Positions 43,841 to 56,400 of a DNA stretch of 64,000 bases are shown one piece after another. Below the pieces are notes generated by a model that saw only the letters and a program-made list of their open reading frames with translations, did no database searches and had not been told where the DNA came from. The position numbers were made by a program, and so were the translations under genes. Positions within the stretch are counted from its first letter, which is position 1, and the number at the start of each line of letters is the position of its first letter. This DNA comes from Clytia hemisphaerica (taxonomy: Eukaryota; Cnidaria; Hydrozoa; Leptothecata; Clytiidae): the NCBI GenBank assembly GCA_902728285.1, contig CACVBU010001299.1, positions 139,382-203,381 on the forward strand, given 5' to 3'.

Positions 43841-44574
43841 AGTGCAACAGTCTATATTACATATAGATCGTATAATGTATTGACAAGCATTAGCTGATTT
43901 GGAGGAGCCAGAGGAGGATGATGAAGATCCCTTTAATTTGTGTTTTTGAAAGAAAGAAGTTTATCAAAAATAAAACTTTCCTGTCTAATTTTTCTTGTCC
44001 AAGGCTTGATCACGCGTAATTATTAGAGTGAAATTAATTATGCAGAATTTTGGCTACGCGTTAATAATTAGAGGAAGATTAATTACGATTTTTCGCCAAA
44101 AACAGGGTATATACGCGTTAAATTAGACTACGCGTTAAATTAGAAAAACCACTGGTACATGGTATTTGGCCATTCCTATTCCCCTGTGCATTAATCCGAT
44201 TAATACAGTGATTTGTTTGTGTGATTCCACCCAAGCCCTGGTCGCCAAGAGGGTTAGAATTGCAGGAAATTGGCCATCGAGATAGTTATTCGGTCGGTGG
44301 ATAGTCATCTACCGACCGGTGGAAAATTGGTCGTCAGAATAGTCATCCGGCCGTCAAAATACTTTATTGCATGAAAATTTCGTGGTTTCGCGGTCGAGTT
44401 CAGAAAACCGCGAAATTGCTGCGTAACTTCAGAATTTTGAGCTGTGAACCGCGAAATTAAATTCCGCGAAAATTTCTTCCCGCGAAAATTTCTTACCTTA
44501 AAGTACGCTACGATATTATCGTGAGATACACTCTGGTACACAGAGTAGCAATCATACATACAGAAAATTAGCAC

Positions 44575-44775
44575 AATCGATCGCAATCGATCTTAATCGA
44601 TAACAATTGAATTCAATCGATGGCTAATCCATAATGAAAATGAAAATCGATACCAATCGATAATAAAATTTTATGTCCTACCGATTGGCCATCGATTGGT
44701 AATCGATCGATCATCGATTACGAACAACTTTTATCGATTGACATCGATTAAATCGACAATCGATGTTATCGATTG
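44575..44775. repeat. ATCGAT-rich cluster
   Basis: About fourteen ATCGAT hexamers occur in 200 bases, several overlapping (AATCGATCGATCATCGATTA), with irregular spacing. No regular unit length is seen. A looser group of CGATTA/TAATCG motifs is at 46160-46380. Confidence 0.85.
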
Positions 44776-45409
44776 GGTTCGCCTGGATATAATAACAAAG
44801 ATATTTAACCAAAATTTGTTTCATTAAAGCTATTTTCTTTCAGCGAAATAAGCTTTTAGTAAATATTTAAACCCCCTGTTTTATTTCGATATTTACAATG
44901 TGATTTTATAGCGGGAGTTGGGAACCGGCTAGATTGTGTGATCTGATTGGCTAAATGAGCAAACGCGGGACTTGGCCCAGGACTTTTTACCCGCGTTTTA
45001 AATGCGTTTACGTCAATGTTTATTCTTTACACTTTCGTTTTCAAAATTGAACATGGATTTTGGCTTGTGACGATTACCTCGCGTAACATCTGTGAATCAC
45101 AAATCATAAATATCTTCATTTTGCGTCCTCGTTGGGTCTAAAAAGTGAGTCGGTCGGTTGGGCGTAAAAATTTTCGGGTTTTCGTTCATCCATCATCCAT
45201 TTTTGGAGTGTATTCTTGAAGGAAACTGCCAGCCAGCAGCAGCCAAAACAACCGCGTGTTATAGGTGGTTTCAAATTATGACCTTTGAACACTGTGACCT
45301 CCGACCCAAAATGGCTCACGTAATGATAAACAAAGTCAAAATGCCGCGAATACACTATAAATCGCTCACAAAAAATCAACAACAATAAAAATTTTGAACG
45401 AAGGAAACG

Positions 45410-45530
45410 TCAGAGACAGAACAAGTCCGACAAATTTACCGACTCGCCGACTCAATTCTACTCAATTTTCGAGAGTCAGTTGGGCGACGTGAAATGAAGA
45501 TATTTGTGATTGCCACCTCGGTCTAAATGA
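45410..45530. repeat. Repeat arm, inverted partner of 41015-41135
   Basis: CGACAAATTTACCGACTCGC, ATTCTACTCAATTTTCGAGA and GAAGATATTTGTGATTGCC match the reverse complement of the 41-kb copy. With 45090-45165 it may form the two ends of one ~450-bp element. Confidence 0.7.
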
Positions 45531-46855
45531 TTAGTCAGCAGGCCAGACGTTCGATTGTGCTCGAAGTAATCAATAATTTAAATAATAATAAGCGAAGGTG
45601 GTCAGTGACGGCCACCTATCAATTTTATCAATGATCGAATACTCACTCAACTCCAGATCATGGCACTTTCTTCAACCATTTTCGATTTGTTCAATCATTT
45701 CGATTACTTTTCAGCCAATTAAAACATGCGATTCACGCGCCAAAATCACTTTGGTTTTCTCTGACCAATCAGAATGCACGGCGATATGAGTTACTTGAGG
45801 AAACCCACGGGCAAAGACACACAAAAATGGCTGGGAAAATGGCTGGGAAATAAGGGGCGGGGCTTCTTTTTGTGCTTTGGTTTTAGGTCAGTTTTTTTAG
45901 TTTTTCTTAAAGATGTGCCCTGAGATTGGGTAACTTGCATCAGTGGAGGCTAACATGCATATCCCTCAAATGACTGACCAATCTAAGCAGCAAAATTTCA
46001 AACAAATGAACTCACAGCTCCGCTTGCAGCTCTACTCTACCATTTTTGTTTTGATTTAAAATTGTATTTTAATGACCAGCCAGGTCATTCATTTGAGGGC
46101 TATGCATGTTAGCCTTCACTGATGCAAGTTGCCCGATCTCACGGTATCATAGTTAAAATTGGTTATTGAAGTTGTCAAAGTTATCAAAAGTAATCAATAA
46201 CAATCAAAGTACTCAAACGGTTATCGAGTCTTCGAAGGGTTGTTGAGAAAGTGATTGAATACTCACAATTTTTTTGAAATTTTGGTACTTGACATTCGAT
46301 TGTTAATCGGTAAGTGGTTGTTCGATTACTTCGATCATTATCGATTACTTTCGATAATCAAATTTATCGATTAGTACCGTCCAGAGCAGGGCTTCTTTGG
46401 TCTTTTCTAACATTTGATTCAAATAGAATATTAGCCGTATATATTGTATAAGAAAGGTTGCAAAGCGATACAGACTCCACCTAATCAACACAACCAAATC
46501 TTCTGTCTTGCGTTTACTCTTTCCATCCCAACAAGTTTCACTTTTGCTTATGTAGGTATTTAAACCCACAAGTAATCAATCCATTCAACCGACCAAAATG
46601 ACACAAAAATGATAAAAAGTTTCGTTTGGTAAAGCAATCAATCTCAAATAAAATCTTGACAAGGAATAGATAAGCTTTTCATATTAGCCAAACAGAATTA
46701 CCATAGTATTTACTAGGGCAGCAAAAGGTCGCGCCTCACATGGTAAACAAATTCACAATTTTAGTAAAATAAAGTTTGGGGTGAAATATCTCACCATAGA
46801 AAGTAGCTAAGCTCATCAAATCTTTTTTTAAACTAATGAGAATTTAGAGAGGTGG

Positions 46856-46958
46856 TTTGGAGAGGTAATGTTTGTAAACATAGAATTTTTTTCATAACAG
46901 TTATTTGGAGGATCGGGATTAGGCAGGGCTGTCGGATTTAGCACCACTCACAGTAGTA
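46856..46958. repeat. ~105-bp dispersed repeat, copy 2
   Basis: A direct copy of 38708-38814 with small differences (GTAATGTTTGTAAACATAGA, GGCAGGGCTGTCGGATTTAG). Confidence 0.75.
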
Positions 46959-48795
46959 AACAAAAGTTTGAAGCTGGTTGACTGATTTTCAACTGATTTT
47001 CATTTTCATACATGCGCGCTACCTTCCCGAAATTTGGTTGAGCAAAATTGAACCTGAGTGCCAAAAAATTGTGGAATTTAGCTTTGGAGGAGGAAGCTGT
47101 AAAATTGGAACTTCAAATTGATATATCTCAAGAACTAAAACTTTTTGCCAGGTAAATGACCCCTCATTTTTGGTCAGCCTAAGCTGAGCATTCAAATAGG
47201 TAAAATTCGGTTCTTCTTCTTCCATAAGACGGCAAAAAAAAAATCCGATTTTCTGATCTCACTTTGATTTCTAAACTTTCTTCCGATCGGGTTAACTTTT
47301 TGGGTACTTTTAGCGTGCGTTGTTTTTACAGATCATAATGTAGTTTCAAGATGGCGGCTCAAGCATCAAGTGATAGTCAGATGTGATAAGTCAGTGTTGT
47401 ACCAAAGTATTTCCAGTGTAAATCTGTTGCAAGCTTCAATTTCTGTCATTTATTTTTTTAACTCGGCAAATCAAACAAATGATTTTCATCTATGGGATTC
47501 TTTTTCTATATCCTTTGAAGGTTTAAAGCCGTTTGCTCAAGTTTTGTTTATGTTGAATTTTCTGATATATACTTTTTATTATGCTGCTTTTTAATAGTTT
47601 TTGCAATAAAAATATATTTTTCTTGATTGCCTCTAGGGGAATTGATGGTGTTATAATGTTATTGGGATTTGATAAAGTTCACAAAAGTACAGCTACTGTA
47701 TAAATTTGATATAAAGACTGGATGGAATCGTGCTTTTTTGGACTTGGACGTGTTTGTGATAAAGGCGAATCGCAAAAAACTGTTTGGTTCCCGTCATTTC
47801 TACTTTAAAAAGTGGGAGTCGTTCGGTCAGTCGAAATTACTTTTCTGTTAAGAAGCAGCTATACATCTTGTTGAAAGGGAGTTCGTGTGGACTGATCCAA
47901 ATTTAAAATTGAGAAACCGTGGATAAATTGGTGTTTTCAGTTTACTCTCCATTAGCATGCGGCTCTCTACTTCGATTTGAAAACTTTTAAACACAGAGCG
48001 TGCAGAGGTCGACAGTGGAAATCCAGCAAAGCAGCGGAAAAGCTTTCCGACTCTCCAGCTCGTAACCGTAATTCAGATGACGGGAACCAAATGATGACAT
48101 CACATCTCCTATTATTGGACTTGCAAGATTATGACAAATGGTCTTTGGAATTTGATCATTTATATTAGTATTAATATATACAGTTCTTATTGAAATTGAT
48201 CAAACTATTTTTCACGCAGTTCCCCGGATGCAGATTGTGTTTTTCTAACCTTTTCTAACCTTGGCGCACATTTTGACTGAATGATGGAATGGAATGAATG
48301 GCGATAACAGTTTATAGATATCTCTTATCAGACTTGCCGAAAGCGGGCTGCCGTCAAGTTACACAACATGCTGTGCACACTCTCGTCACAACTTGCACAG
48401 CCATAACAAACAGATCAATCTGGTCTTCATTTAACATTGTTTTAAAGTTTAAAAAACACTGCCAGTGCTTGGCACAGAAGAGAGGACTCCCAGTTGAAAT
48501 TAATTGCTACACCGCTGCCCTGTTGAATTTATTTATTATGGTTGTGTGTTTATTCCGCCAAGGCGGTAAATCAATCGCCCAAATTCATAGACCAATCAAA
48601 AGCGAGTTTAAAGCAAAACGGGGGAAATGAGCTTCCCCGCATAGTTGTGAATTTTAAGTTTTGCTTTCGATTATCATTTGCGACCAGCAAAGTCTTCAAG
48701 ATGGTTGTGTGCATGTTGTGTAACTTGACGACAAAATTTATTTACCCAGACTGGCCATCCATATAGTACGTACACAGTGAAGGGGGAGAGGGGGT

Positions 48796-49090
48796 CCGGG
48801 GGGGGGGGGGTACTAGGGTAAAATGGTTACGGGGATGCTCCGCTGGTCAGGGTACCTTTTTTAACCTCCACGAGTCCCTGGTAGGGTCGCCAAAACACGA
48901 AAATAGAAAAATCAGTCCCTTGTAGGGTGCCTATTTTTGGAGAATTTGGGGAAAAAGTAGAAAATTTTGGAATTTCAGTCCCATTCAGGGTCACTTTTTT
49001 CGCAAATTTCGAGTCCCACGTAGGGTCCATTTTTCGAACCTCGGCGGAGCACCCCCGTCGGTCGACAAGGGTAGTACCCCCCCCGGGAGG
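48796..49090. mobile_element. ~295-bp MITE with poly-G inverted ends
   Basis: The left end CCGGGGGGGGGGGG then TACTAGGGTAAAATGG faces a right end that reads, on the minus strand, CCCGGGGGGGGTACTACCC. GATGCTCCGC / GCGGAGCACC extends the match inward. The interior repeats GTCCC..GTAGGGTC phrases. Confidence 0.6.
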
Positions 49091-50224
49091 GGGTTCAGCA
49101 AAAGCGTACATCTATTGTTTAAACAAAGTCATTTCTATTGTTCTCTGCGTACAAGGGGGGAGGGGGTGTCTAATATTTGGAAAATCTTTGCGTACGTACT
49201 ATATGGACAATGCTAAAGAGCAGTATACTTTGAGCTTCTCGTGGGGGGGGGGGGTTGGAGGAGCTCTCAGGCTTGTTTTACATAATTTTAAATCAAGTTA
49301 TCAAATGTTTCACATTTTGTACATTATTCAACATATTTAGTCTACTCTGTTTCAGTGCATCTCTTACATCTGTTAACCCACTTATTAAAGCTATCTAGCT
49401 AAGCTCTATTGGCTGACCTTCCAGCCTCGGCTGGTTTATTTCTCTTATGATAAGAGAATGGCATGGGTTTCGAATTTGAAAAATAAGTTTGAAATTTCGA
49501 CTGGCAACTCTACTTTTCCAAAAAAATTATATTAAAAATCTAATTTCAGCCATTTTCAGCCAAATTCAACTTTGGTTCTTGCTGGTGCTTCGTGGAAACT
49601 TATCCTGTCCATGTGTAAACATTCCCTAATTCAGTCGATTTAAAGGTTTTAATTGATATTTTTTCTTTTACCATGATGTGTACTAAAAGATTCTACAATG
49701 CTAATGCTATTATGGTATTATGTTACCCTCTACAATGGAGATCTCATGTTTGCATGTTGAAGAGTCTCTTGATCTCCATTGTCCACAGTGCACTCCTCCT
49801 TTCTGTCTTTGCTGGAAGAATGGGTCTGAGTGAGCTCTCCTCCCTGCCATGTAGTTTTATAAGAGCCTGTTCTCTCCAGCAAGGATGAGACTTAGCCTTT
49901 ATAAGGATGAGAGTTAACCATACTAGTGTCCCGCACAAATCACGTATCAACAAAACGAATGCAGTGAAAACTCTTTATCATTTACTTGCCTTGGAGGCAA
50001 AAGAAAGTGCCACAAAAGTTCTAAAGGATGGGGTTCTAGTCTGAGGCCTACACAATAGGGTGAGCAAGATAAAGATTAAAAAGTTGCTGTTTTGATGCAC
50101 TTTAGTGTACTCTAGATATCTAAGATTAAGTCAGTGTGGTAACTTGGTCTAATGTTTTCATCTCCCATCTAATTTAGAGCTATTTTTTCAGGAAGATATT
50201 ATAAAAGTTTATCCAAGTCTAAAA

Positions 50225-52964
50225 ATGTTGATCAAAGTGAAAACACTAACTGGAAAAGAAGTAAGTAAATTTATATTAGTTTTAAAAATAATACTTTAGG
50301 ACCAACCACATTCAGATTGGTTTTGTTTGAAATAATTGTTTTTCTCAAACGATTTACATATTTCTTGCAAAGTATTTACATAACTATACATTTTATCTTT
50401 CAGATTGAGATCGATATCGAACCCAATGATAAGGTATGTCCTTTATAAGAGAATCATACATAGAACACAGTGGGCACCCCCTGGACTCATGAGAGGTTGA
50501 GAATTTTCAGATTTCTAAAGGAAGGTGGGGGTTGATTTGATGAGAAATTTCAGGTGGGGGTAAACCTATGTAGGTGGGGATGACTTTTTTCAGGTGGCGG
50601 TTATAGATTTTTCTGTATTTCTTAGTCTTCTTAAATCATTTTTGACACATACTAGAGGAAAATTAAAAAACATGCAAAAAAATGCCATCCATGTTGAAAG
50701 TTCATTTTATCGAGGTCCTTAGGTCTTGCAGTCGCAATCAGGTCGAGGTTCGAAGACTTTATAAATTTATGTAGGGATTGTTGGATAAGGTGGGGGTTCC
50801 GATAAGATATTTCCTTTTGAAGTTCAGTTTGATATGTGTGACATCTCATCCCTTTTTTATTGTTTTATGGTACCAATAATCCATCCTGCTGCTTAGTAGA
50901 ATAAATTCCTCCACTGTGGTCTTTTCATAAAAGAATTTGTCTGATATTTATATATGTTTCTTTCAGGTTGAAAGAATCAAAGAACGAGTGGAAGAGAAGG
51001 AAGGAATTCCTCCTGCACAACAGAGGTAAGATTGCTTGTGCTTTAGGGCTGTTTCTCTTCTAGGCTGCACGCATCCCCTCTGATGTGCTTTAGGGCTGTT
51101 TCTCTTCTAGGCTGCACACATCCCCTCTGATATGCTTTAGGGCTGTTTCTCTTCTAGGCTGCACGCATCCCCTCTGATGTGCTTTAGGGCTGTTTCTCTT
51201 CTAGGGTGCACGCATCCCCTCTGATATGCTTTAGGGCTGTTTCTCTTCTAGGCTGCACGCATCCCCTCTGATATGATTTGATATAGGATGCGTATCGTCT
51301 AAAATATTTCTGTCCCGTCTTTTCTTTTTTCTTTTTTGATTATGCGTCATAGCAATACAATGACTTCTTTTTTTCTTTGTTCAATGAATGAAAATTAATA
51401 ATTATGAAAACAACAGCACAATGACTTCATTTTTTTTCTTTCTTTGATTGGATGTGACGAAATTATGTAAATTTATGCAAATTTTGGTTACCCCAAATTT
51501 GGGGTAACTCTCGGACGAGAATTTCATACAAGATACGCATCCCCTATAACAAAATAAATTCTGGGGATGCGCGCAGCCTATTTCTCTTCTGGATGTACAT
51601 TTAAGAGCAACTTTCAAAAGACTTCTTAGCTATGTAAAAACTACAAAGGGCAAAATTAGATAGTTTAGTTAAATTTCATTAATTTTCTTGTGCCTTTTTA
51701 TTTTTCCGCACCTTTTAGATTTGGGAATGCATGTACCTTTGATTTTTTGTGTATATTTTGTAACTTTTGGGATAGTTTTTGAGTGCTTTTGACAAAAAAT
51801 TAAGGTACTTGATAGAAGACTCGTGTCTAAAAAAGAACGTGAAGATAAAATTTCTACACATTTATAACTTTTACTGTATTTTTGCATCTTTTAATTTTTG
51901 GGCGCTCAAGTAAATTAGCCTTTTTTGTGCATGTTTTTGCATGAAAATAAAAGGCGCAGGAAAATTGATGGAATTATTTTAAGATTACACAAAATATGGT
52001 ATAACTATTTTTATTATCAGAGAATGCAAAACAGAGAAACAGCTATTGTTTGACCACTGTGTTAAAAGAAATAAGAGAAGAGAACTGTCGACTCCAATCA
52101 CATTATTTTTCTCTATTTCTTTTCAGGTTGATTTTCAGTGGAAAACAAATGTAAGTCAGAAATGTCAATTATTTGATATCTACCATGTTCTTATACAGGG
52201 GAGAGGGGTGGTGGACTAACCTTTTTTAAGGCAAAAAAATATTTTTAGAAGTGTGGTAATACCCCCTAGAAAATGGCAAAATTTGCAAAAGAAGTCTTGG
52301 AAAATTAGTCTATTACCCCCTGGAAATTTTAGATTAACCTATGACCTACTGGAAAAATGAAAAAATACCCCCTATAAATTCTTTTCCGATTAGCCCCCTG
52401 GAAATGTTCGTCCTCCCCCCTGTCCCCCTGTATGGATATAAAATGGAATGACCCATTCTAATCCAGAAACAAATCATGTATATTCTTCAAATCAGCTTCT
52501 TGATTCTGCCAGTAATACAGGCAACTTTCTGTCTTTCTGTTGTCTTGAATCTTTCATAGTTCGTTCCCCCCTTAGGTGAGATTATTGTCCTCCCTCACCA
52601 TCCCAAGGGCTTTTGATGTGTTCAACAACACTCTACTCGGCGGGTGCGACGCCGGGTGACGGCTAGGATGACACCTTCCGAAAAAATGAAGAAGGGGGAG
52701 GGGAAATCGAAAATTTTCATGAAAAAAGGGGGATGGCAAGGAAGGAGGATAGTTTAAAAAGAAGCTGATTTTACGTCACTTACAACCAATCAGCTATTGG
52801 GTCCGTGGTGTAATGCCAGAAGTTATTGCAATGGTGCATATCATGAATATATTGATTCTTTTGGTTTCATGTTTTGCAGGAATGATGAAAAGACAGCTCA
52901 AGATTATAAAGTCTCCGGAGGATCAGTACTACATCTTGTATTGGCTTTACGTGGAGGGTCGTAA
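50225..52964 (+). CDS. NEDD8: NEDD8 ubiquitin-like modifier
   Basis: Five coding exons, 50225-50260, 50404-50433, 50967-51025, 52127-52150 and 52880-52964, join in phase to a 77-residue protein. NEDD8 is conjugated mainly to cullins and switches on cullin-RING ubiquitin ligases. The sequence [42 protein letters not shown] and LIFSGKQM, ending VLALRGG, is near-identical to the animal family. Ala at position 72 of the ALRGG motif distinguishes it from ubiquitin, which has Arg there. Only one residue (Ser77) follows the Gly75-Gly76 processing site, against a longer tail in vertebrates, so maturation removes a single amino acid. A 5' UTR acceptor is likely at 50191 (tattttttcag). Introns carry a 47-bp repeat and dispersed repeats. 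TBC1D20 follows 491 bases downstream on the same strand. Confidence 0.97.
50466..50800. repeat. Dispersed 'AGGTGGGGGT' repeat, copy 2
   Basis: In NEDD8 intron 2. Shares AGTGGGCACCCCC, GATGAGAAATTTCAGGTGGG and ordered AGGTGGGGGT-type phrases with 31247-31640. Confidence 0.7.
51038..51272. repeat. 47-bp tandem repeat, five copies, in NEDD8 intron 3
   Basis: Five nearly identical 47-base units start at 51038, 51085, 51132, 51179 and 51226. Each contains GGGCTGTTTCTCTTCTAG followed by GCTGCACGC, which looks like a polypyrimidine tract plus AG acceptor. The array starts 12 bases after the exon 3 donor. Differences between units are single bases. Confidence 0.97.
52196..52470. repeat. Dispersed 'ACCCCCTGGAAAAT' repeat, copy 1
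   Basis: In NEDD8 intron 4. Shares TACCCCCTGGAAATTTT, CTGGAAATGTTCGTCC and ATATAAAATGGAATG in order with 53700-54005. Confidence 0.75.
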
Positions 52965-53455
52965 TTTCGATCTTATTATTCCAAATGCTCATTGTTGATA
53001 TTACTTTGCATTGAATGTATAACAAAAACATCATTGGGGATGAAGTTATTGTTTATTTAAAATGAAAAGACAAAAATAGTTTCCCTAGTTTAGACCTTTT
53101 GATCAGTAGTATTGATATACTTTGTAAATTTTATTGCCTTTTGTTATATATAAATACATTTATGTTTTTTTAGCATTCTTTAAAAACTGTTCAAGTATTA
53201 GGATGAAAGATCCTTTTTGGCTAATGTTTTTGCTTTTTAATTTTCAAAAATTAATTCAGCTTATCTTCAGCCTATCTTTACAAGTAGCGTGTGTGTTATC
53301 ATACTTTTCTAACTCCCACGTTTCTTTTTATTTTATTTTTCAGGCAAAAACTAATACAAGGAAAAAAAATGTGAAAAAGTAATATGCATGCATACACGAT
53401 CTAAAAGAACTTTCCCTCCAGTTAGTTCGTCTAAAATGTCTTCTTCTGGCGAAAC
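52965..53455. other. NEDD8-TBC1D20 intergenic spacer
   Basis: 491 bases, very AT-rich, holding the NEDD8 3' UTR and the TBC1D20 promoter by position. No specific signal was identified. Confidence 0.5.
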
Positions 53456-56400
53456 ATGAACACAGCAGCGTCAAAAAAGAGAACAACTTCCAGTACAAAA
53501 AGTAAAACAGGAAAACAACCAACAAGACACAGTGCACGTCATGATGTTGCCTCACAACAAAAAGGTCTGTATTCATGATAAACATCACTGCAATGTCTTT
53601 AACATCACACCATATTCCCAACAGCTGATTGGTTGTAAGTGACATAAAGTCAGTCAATACGTCACTTTCAAGCAATCAGCTGTTGGTTCCCTGATGTAGG
53701 GGCTGCTCCATTAAAAAAATCATAATTGGGACGAACCTCTTCAAGTCAAAAAAATTATTGAAAATGTGTAGATACCCCCTGGAAAATGGGAAAATTTCCA
53801 AAAATAACCTTAGAAAAGTTCTCTTCATACCCTAAAGTAAGGGTGAACGAACTAAAATCAGTCTTTTACACCCTGGAAATTTTTAATAACTTTTTACCTC
53901 CTCGGAAAAATGAAAAAATATCCACTGGAAATTTTTCTTGGATTACCCTTTGGAAATGTTCGTTTACCCCCTGTATGAATATAAAATGGAATGGCCCAAT
54001 ATTAGAAAACATATCAATGCTGCTCTTCTGGAATTGCATTATTGTTTTCACATTTCAAAATGTCAGCTACTCTTTAAGCTTTTATATTTCAATTAGCGAA
54101 ATACTGTTAAGGCTCTTAATGTAGTATTTATTGTATGTAAAATTTTGTTTTCTTATGTCTTTTTAAAGATATTCAATCCAAAATTTTTTTTCTTTGAAAA
54201 TTTTTGACCAGACTCAAAGTATGCAACTTTTGGCTCAAATCTACGACCATGTTCGCACGTGACGGAAATAAAGCCATCCTATTATTTACATTAAAATTTT
54301 ACGTCACTTCTAACCAATAGAATGGCTTCATTCCGTTTCGGAGCAAAACGGAACCGTCACGTGGGAACATGGTCTACATCAATCCTAAGTTTTTAATTTT
54401 CTATGAAAGTTGTTTTATTGAGATGTGAATTTATTTGCAGAGACGCAAATCCGTAAGAAGATCAAACGATTGAATGATGCTTTGGATGGTGATCCTGTTG
54501 ATATTGAGTTGTTACGTAGAATGATGATCACAGCTGATGGTAGTGTGACAGATGATTTGAGATGTAAAGTCTGGCCTAAATTACTCAATGTTGACGTCTT
54601 TAACAAACCCAAGAAAAAGAAAGGTAAAGGTTTGTTGTTTTACTGTTATTTAATAATACACGTTTTTGGCCCAGCGCTAGCGATAGGGCCTTTCATTTGC
54701 AACTCTATCCGTCCTTCCGTCCTTCCTTCTGTGTGTCTGTCTGTCCTTTTTTAGAGAACCGGCGCTTAATACCAGTACCACACTTTTTGCCGTCTAGACA
54801 GGGAAAAGCTTGCTAAAGTCGGGTACTGGCTAAAAAAGATATATTTTCTGATTTCGCGCTCCTTAAACAACAAATGTTTTCAAACAAACAAGATGGCGGT
54901 CGAAGCGAGGAAATTGATTCGTGTTGATTGTTACTTTCTTGAACATTTTCTTTGCTTTAGAGACTTTCAAACCAAGGAAACCTTCTAGTGATTTTTCTTT
55001 GTAAACCTTTTTCAACATTCTGTCATATCTTATAGTTTTTGCTCAAGTTTTCATAAAGCTTTAGGGCTGAAAATTCTACCTTAAATCACTGTCATTTTAA
55101 GTTTCTTGTTTTCAAAAAGACTTTATTTTTAGGAAATAATGGCTTCTAATATAGAAATAAATAAACTGAAATGTGTAAATTTAAATAAGACACAATGTTG
55201 CTTCTGGATCTGTCGCTGTTAAACAACGGTCAGTACAGTGACAGTGGGACGTGGCATGATTTTCAAACTCGACAACGTACTCGACACAGAATTATTTCAA
55301 GTAAACTGATTCTAGAATTTGTTAATGGACACTAAAATGGAGTTAATGTGTAAATTGGAACAAGATTGGAACTTTTTCCATGATGCTACGTGTGAAAATG
55401 GTTATTTCTGGATCTGTCTCGTTTAACGATTGGTGGCTTGATTTTTCAAACACGACACAGAATTATTTCAAATATATACCGATTTAAAATGGAATATGAC
55501 AATGGAGACTAAAATGCAGCTCATGTGTAAATTTGAACAAGATTGGAGCTTTTTCCATGATGCTACATACGTGTGAAAATGGTTGTTTCTAGATCTGTCT
55601 CGTTTAACGAATTGGTGGTTTGATTTTTTAAACTCGCAACACAGAATTATTTCAAATACCGATTATTAATGGATTATGGCAATGGAGACTAAAATGCAGC
55701 TCATGTGTAAATTTGAACAAGATTGGAACTTTTTCCATGATGCTACGTCCCTGTTCTAAGAAATGAAGAAAGGGAGAATTATCCTTGTTGACTTATTTTT
55801 CATTGTGTTTTGTTCGACGCAGTAAAATTTTAAATCTTTTGGCCATCCCTTTCCTGGGGGAAATTTGAAATCTTGTTAAACATTTTTTGGAATTTTTAGA
55901 AATTCCGAAATTCGCGAAAATCGCGCGCAAAAATTTAACTTTTGCTGGGCTTTCACGCCCAACGGGCTTCTTGTTATATTTTTGAGTTTATATCAATATT
56001 CTTAAAATTTTCTTTGCTTTGCTATTTTGTGAGTATTTTTGTCCAATTGCCCAAGAAATTGAGTGTCTTAGAGTCAAAAAGCCTTCAATGTTTTTAACTT
56101 TTTTTTAAAAAAGCCCAACGTTCTTAAATAAAGTATGTTCTTATATAAAAGCGTGTGCGTGTAGTAATAATTAAATACCTTGTTGATACCCTTTTTCGTG
56201 TGCCTTTTATTTTCAGGCATTAATTAATAATTTATTTAGGTGGCATCTTACACCTTGTAGTTGTCTCTCATCTAGTAATAATTGAGAGTTTTTGATGAAA
56301 AATATAGGTCAAGTGTCAAGAGGGTGAAAAAGACATCAAATCAGAAGTTTGTAGTGAACAATTTAGCCATATATGAAGTATATGGAGGATATGGAGGAAT

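Larger units (their letters stand above)
43841..50224. other. Large intergenic region upstream of NEDD8, no confident gene
   Basis: No ORF resembles a known family. At 47350 an ATGGCGGCTCAAGC context after CAAG looks like a start codon in a YY1-like AAGATGGCGGC motif, but the frame closes after eleven codons and no downstream exon was found. ORFs at 47669-47851, 47977-48168 and 48298-48630 are unrecognised. Repeats are listed separately. Confidence 0.4.

Noticed and set aside
47349..47384. First exon starting ATGGCGGCTCAAGC
   Set aside because: The frame closes after eleven codons, no good donor with a downstream partner was found, and AAGATGGCGGC-like motifs recur at 33486, 37346 and 54891.
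48298..48630. 110-residue ORF
   Set aside because: No domain, no neighbouring exon and composition like the surrounding non-coding DNA.
48827..49340. ORFs on both strands around 49 kb
   Set aside because: They arise from a repeat-rich MITE with poly-G ends and mirrored GTAGGGTC phrases.
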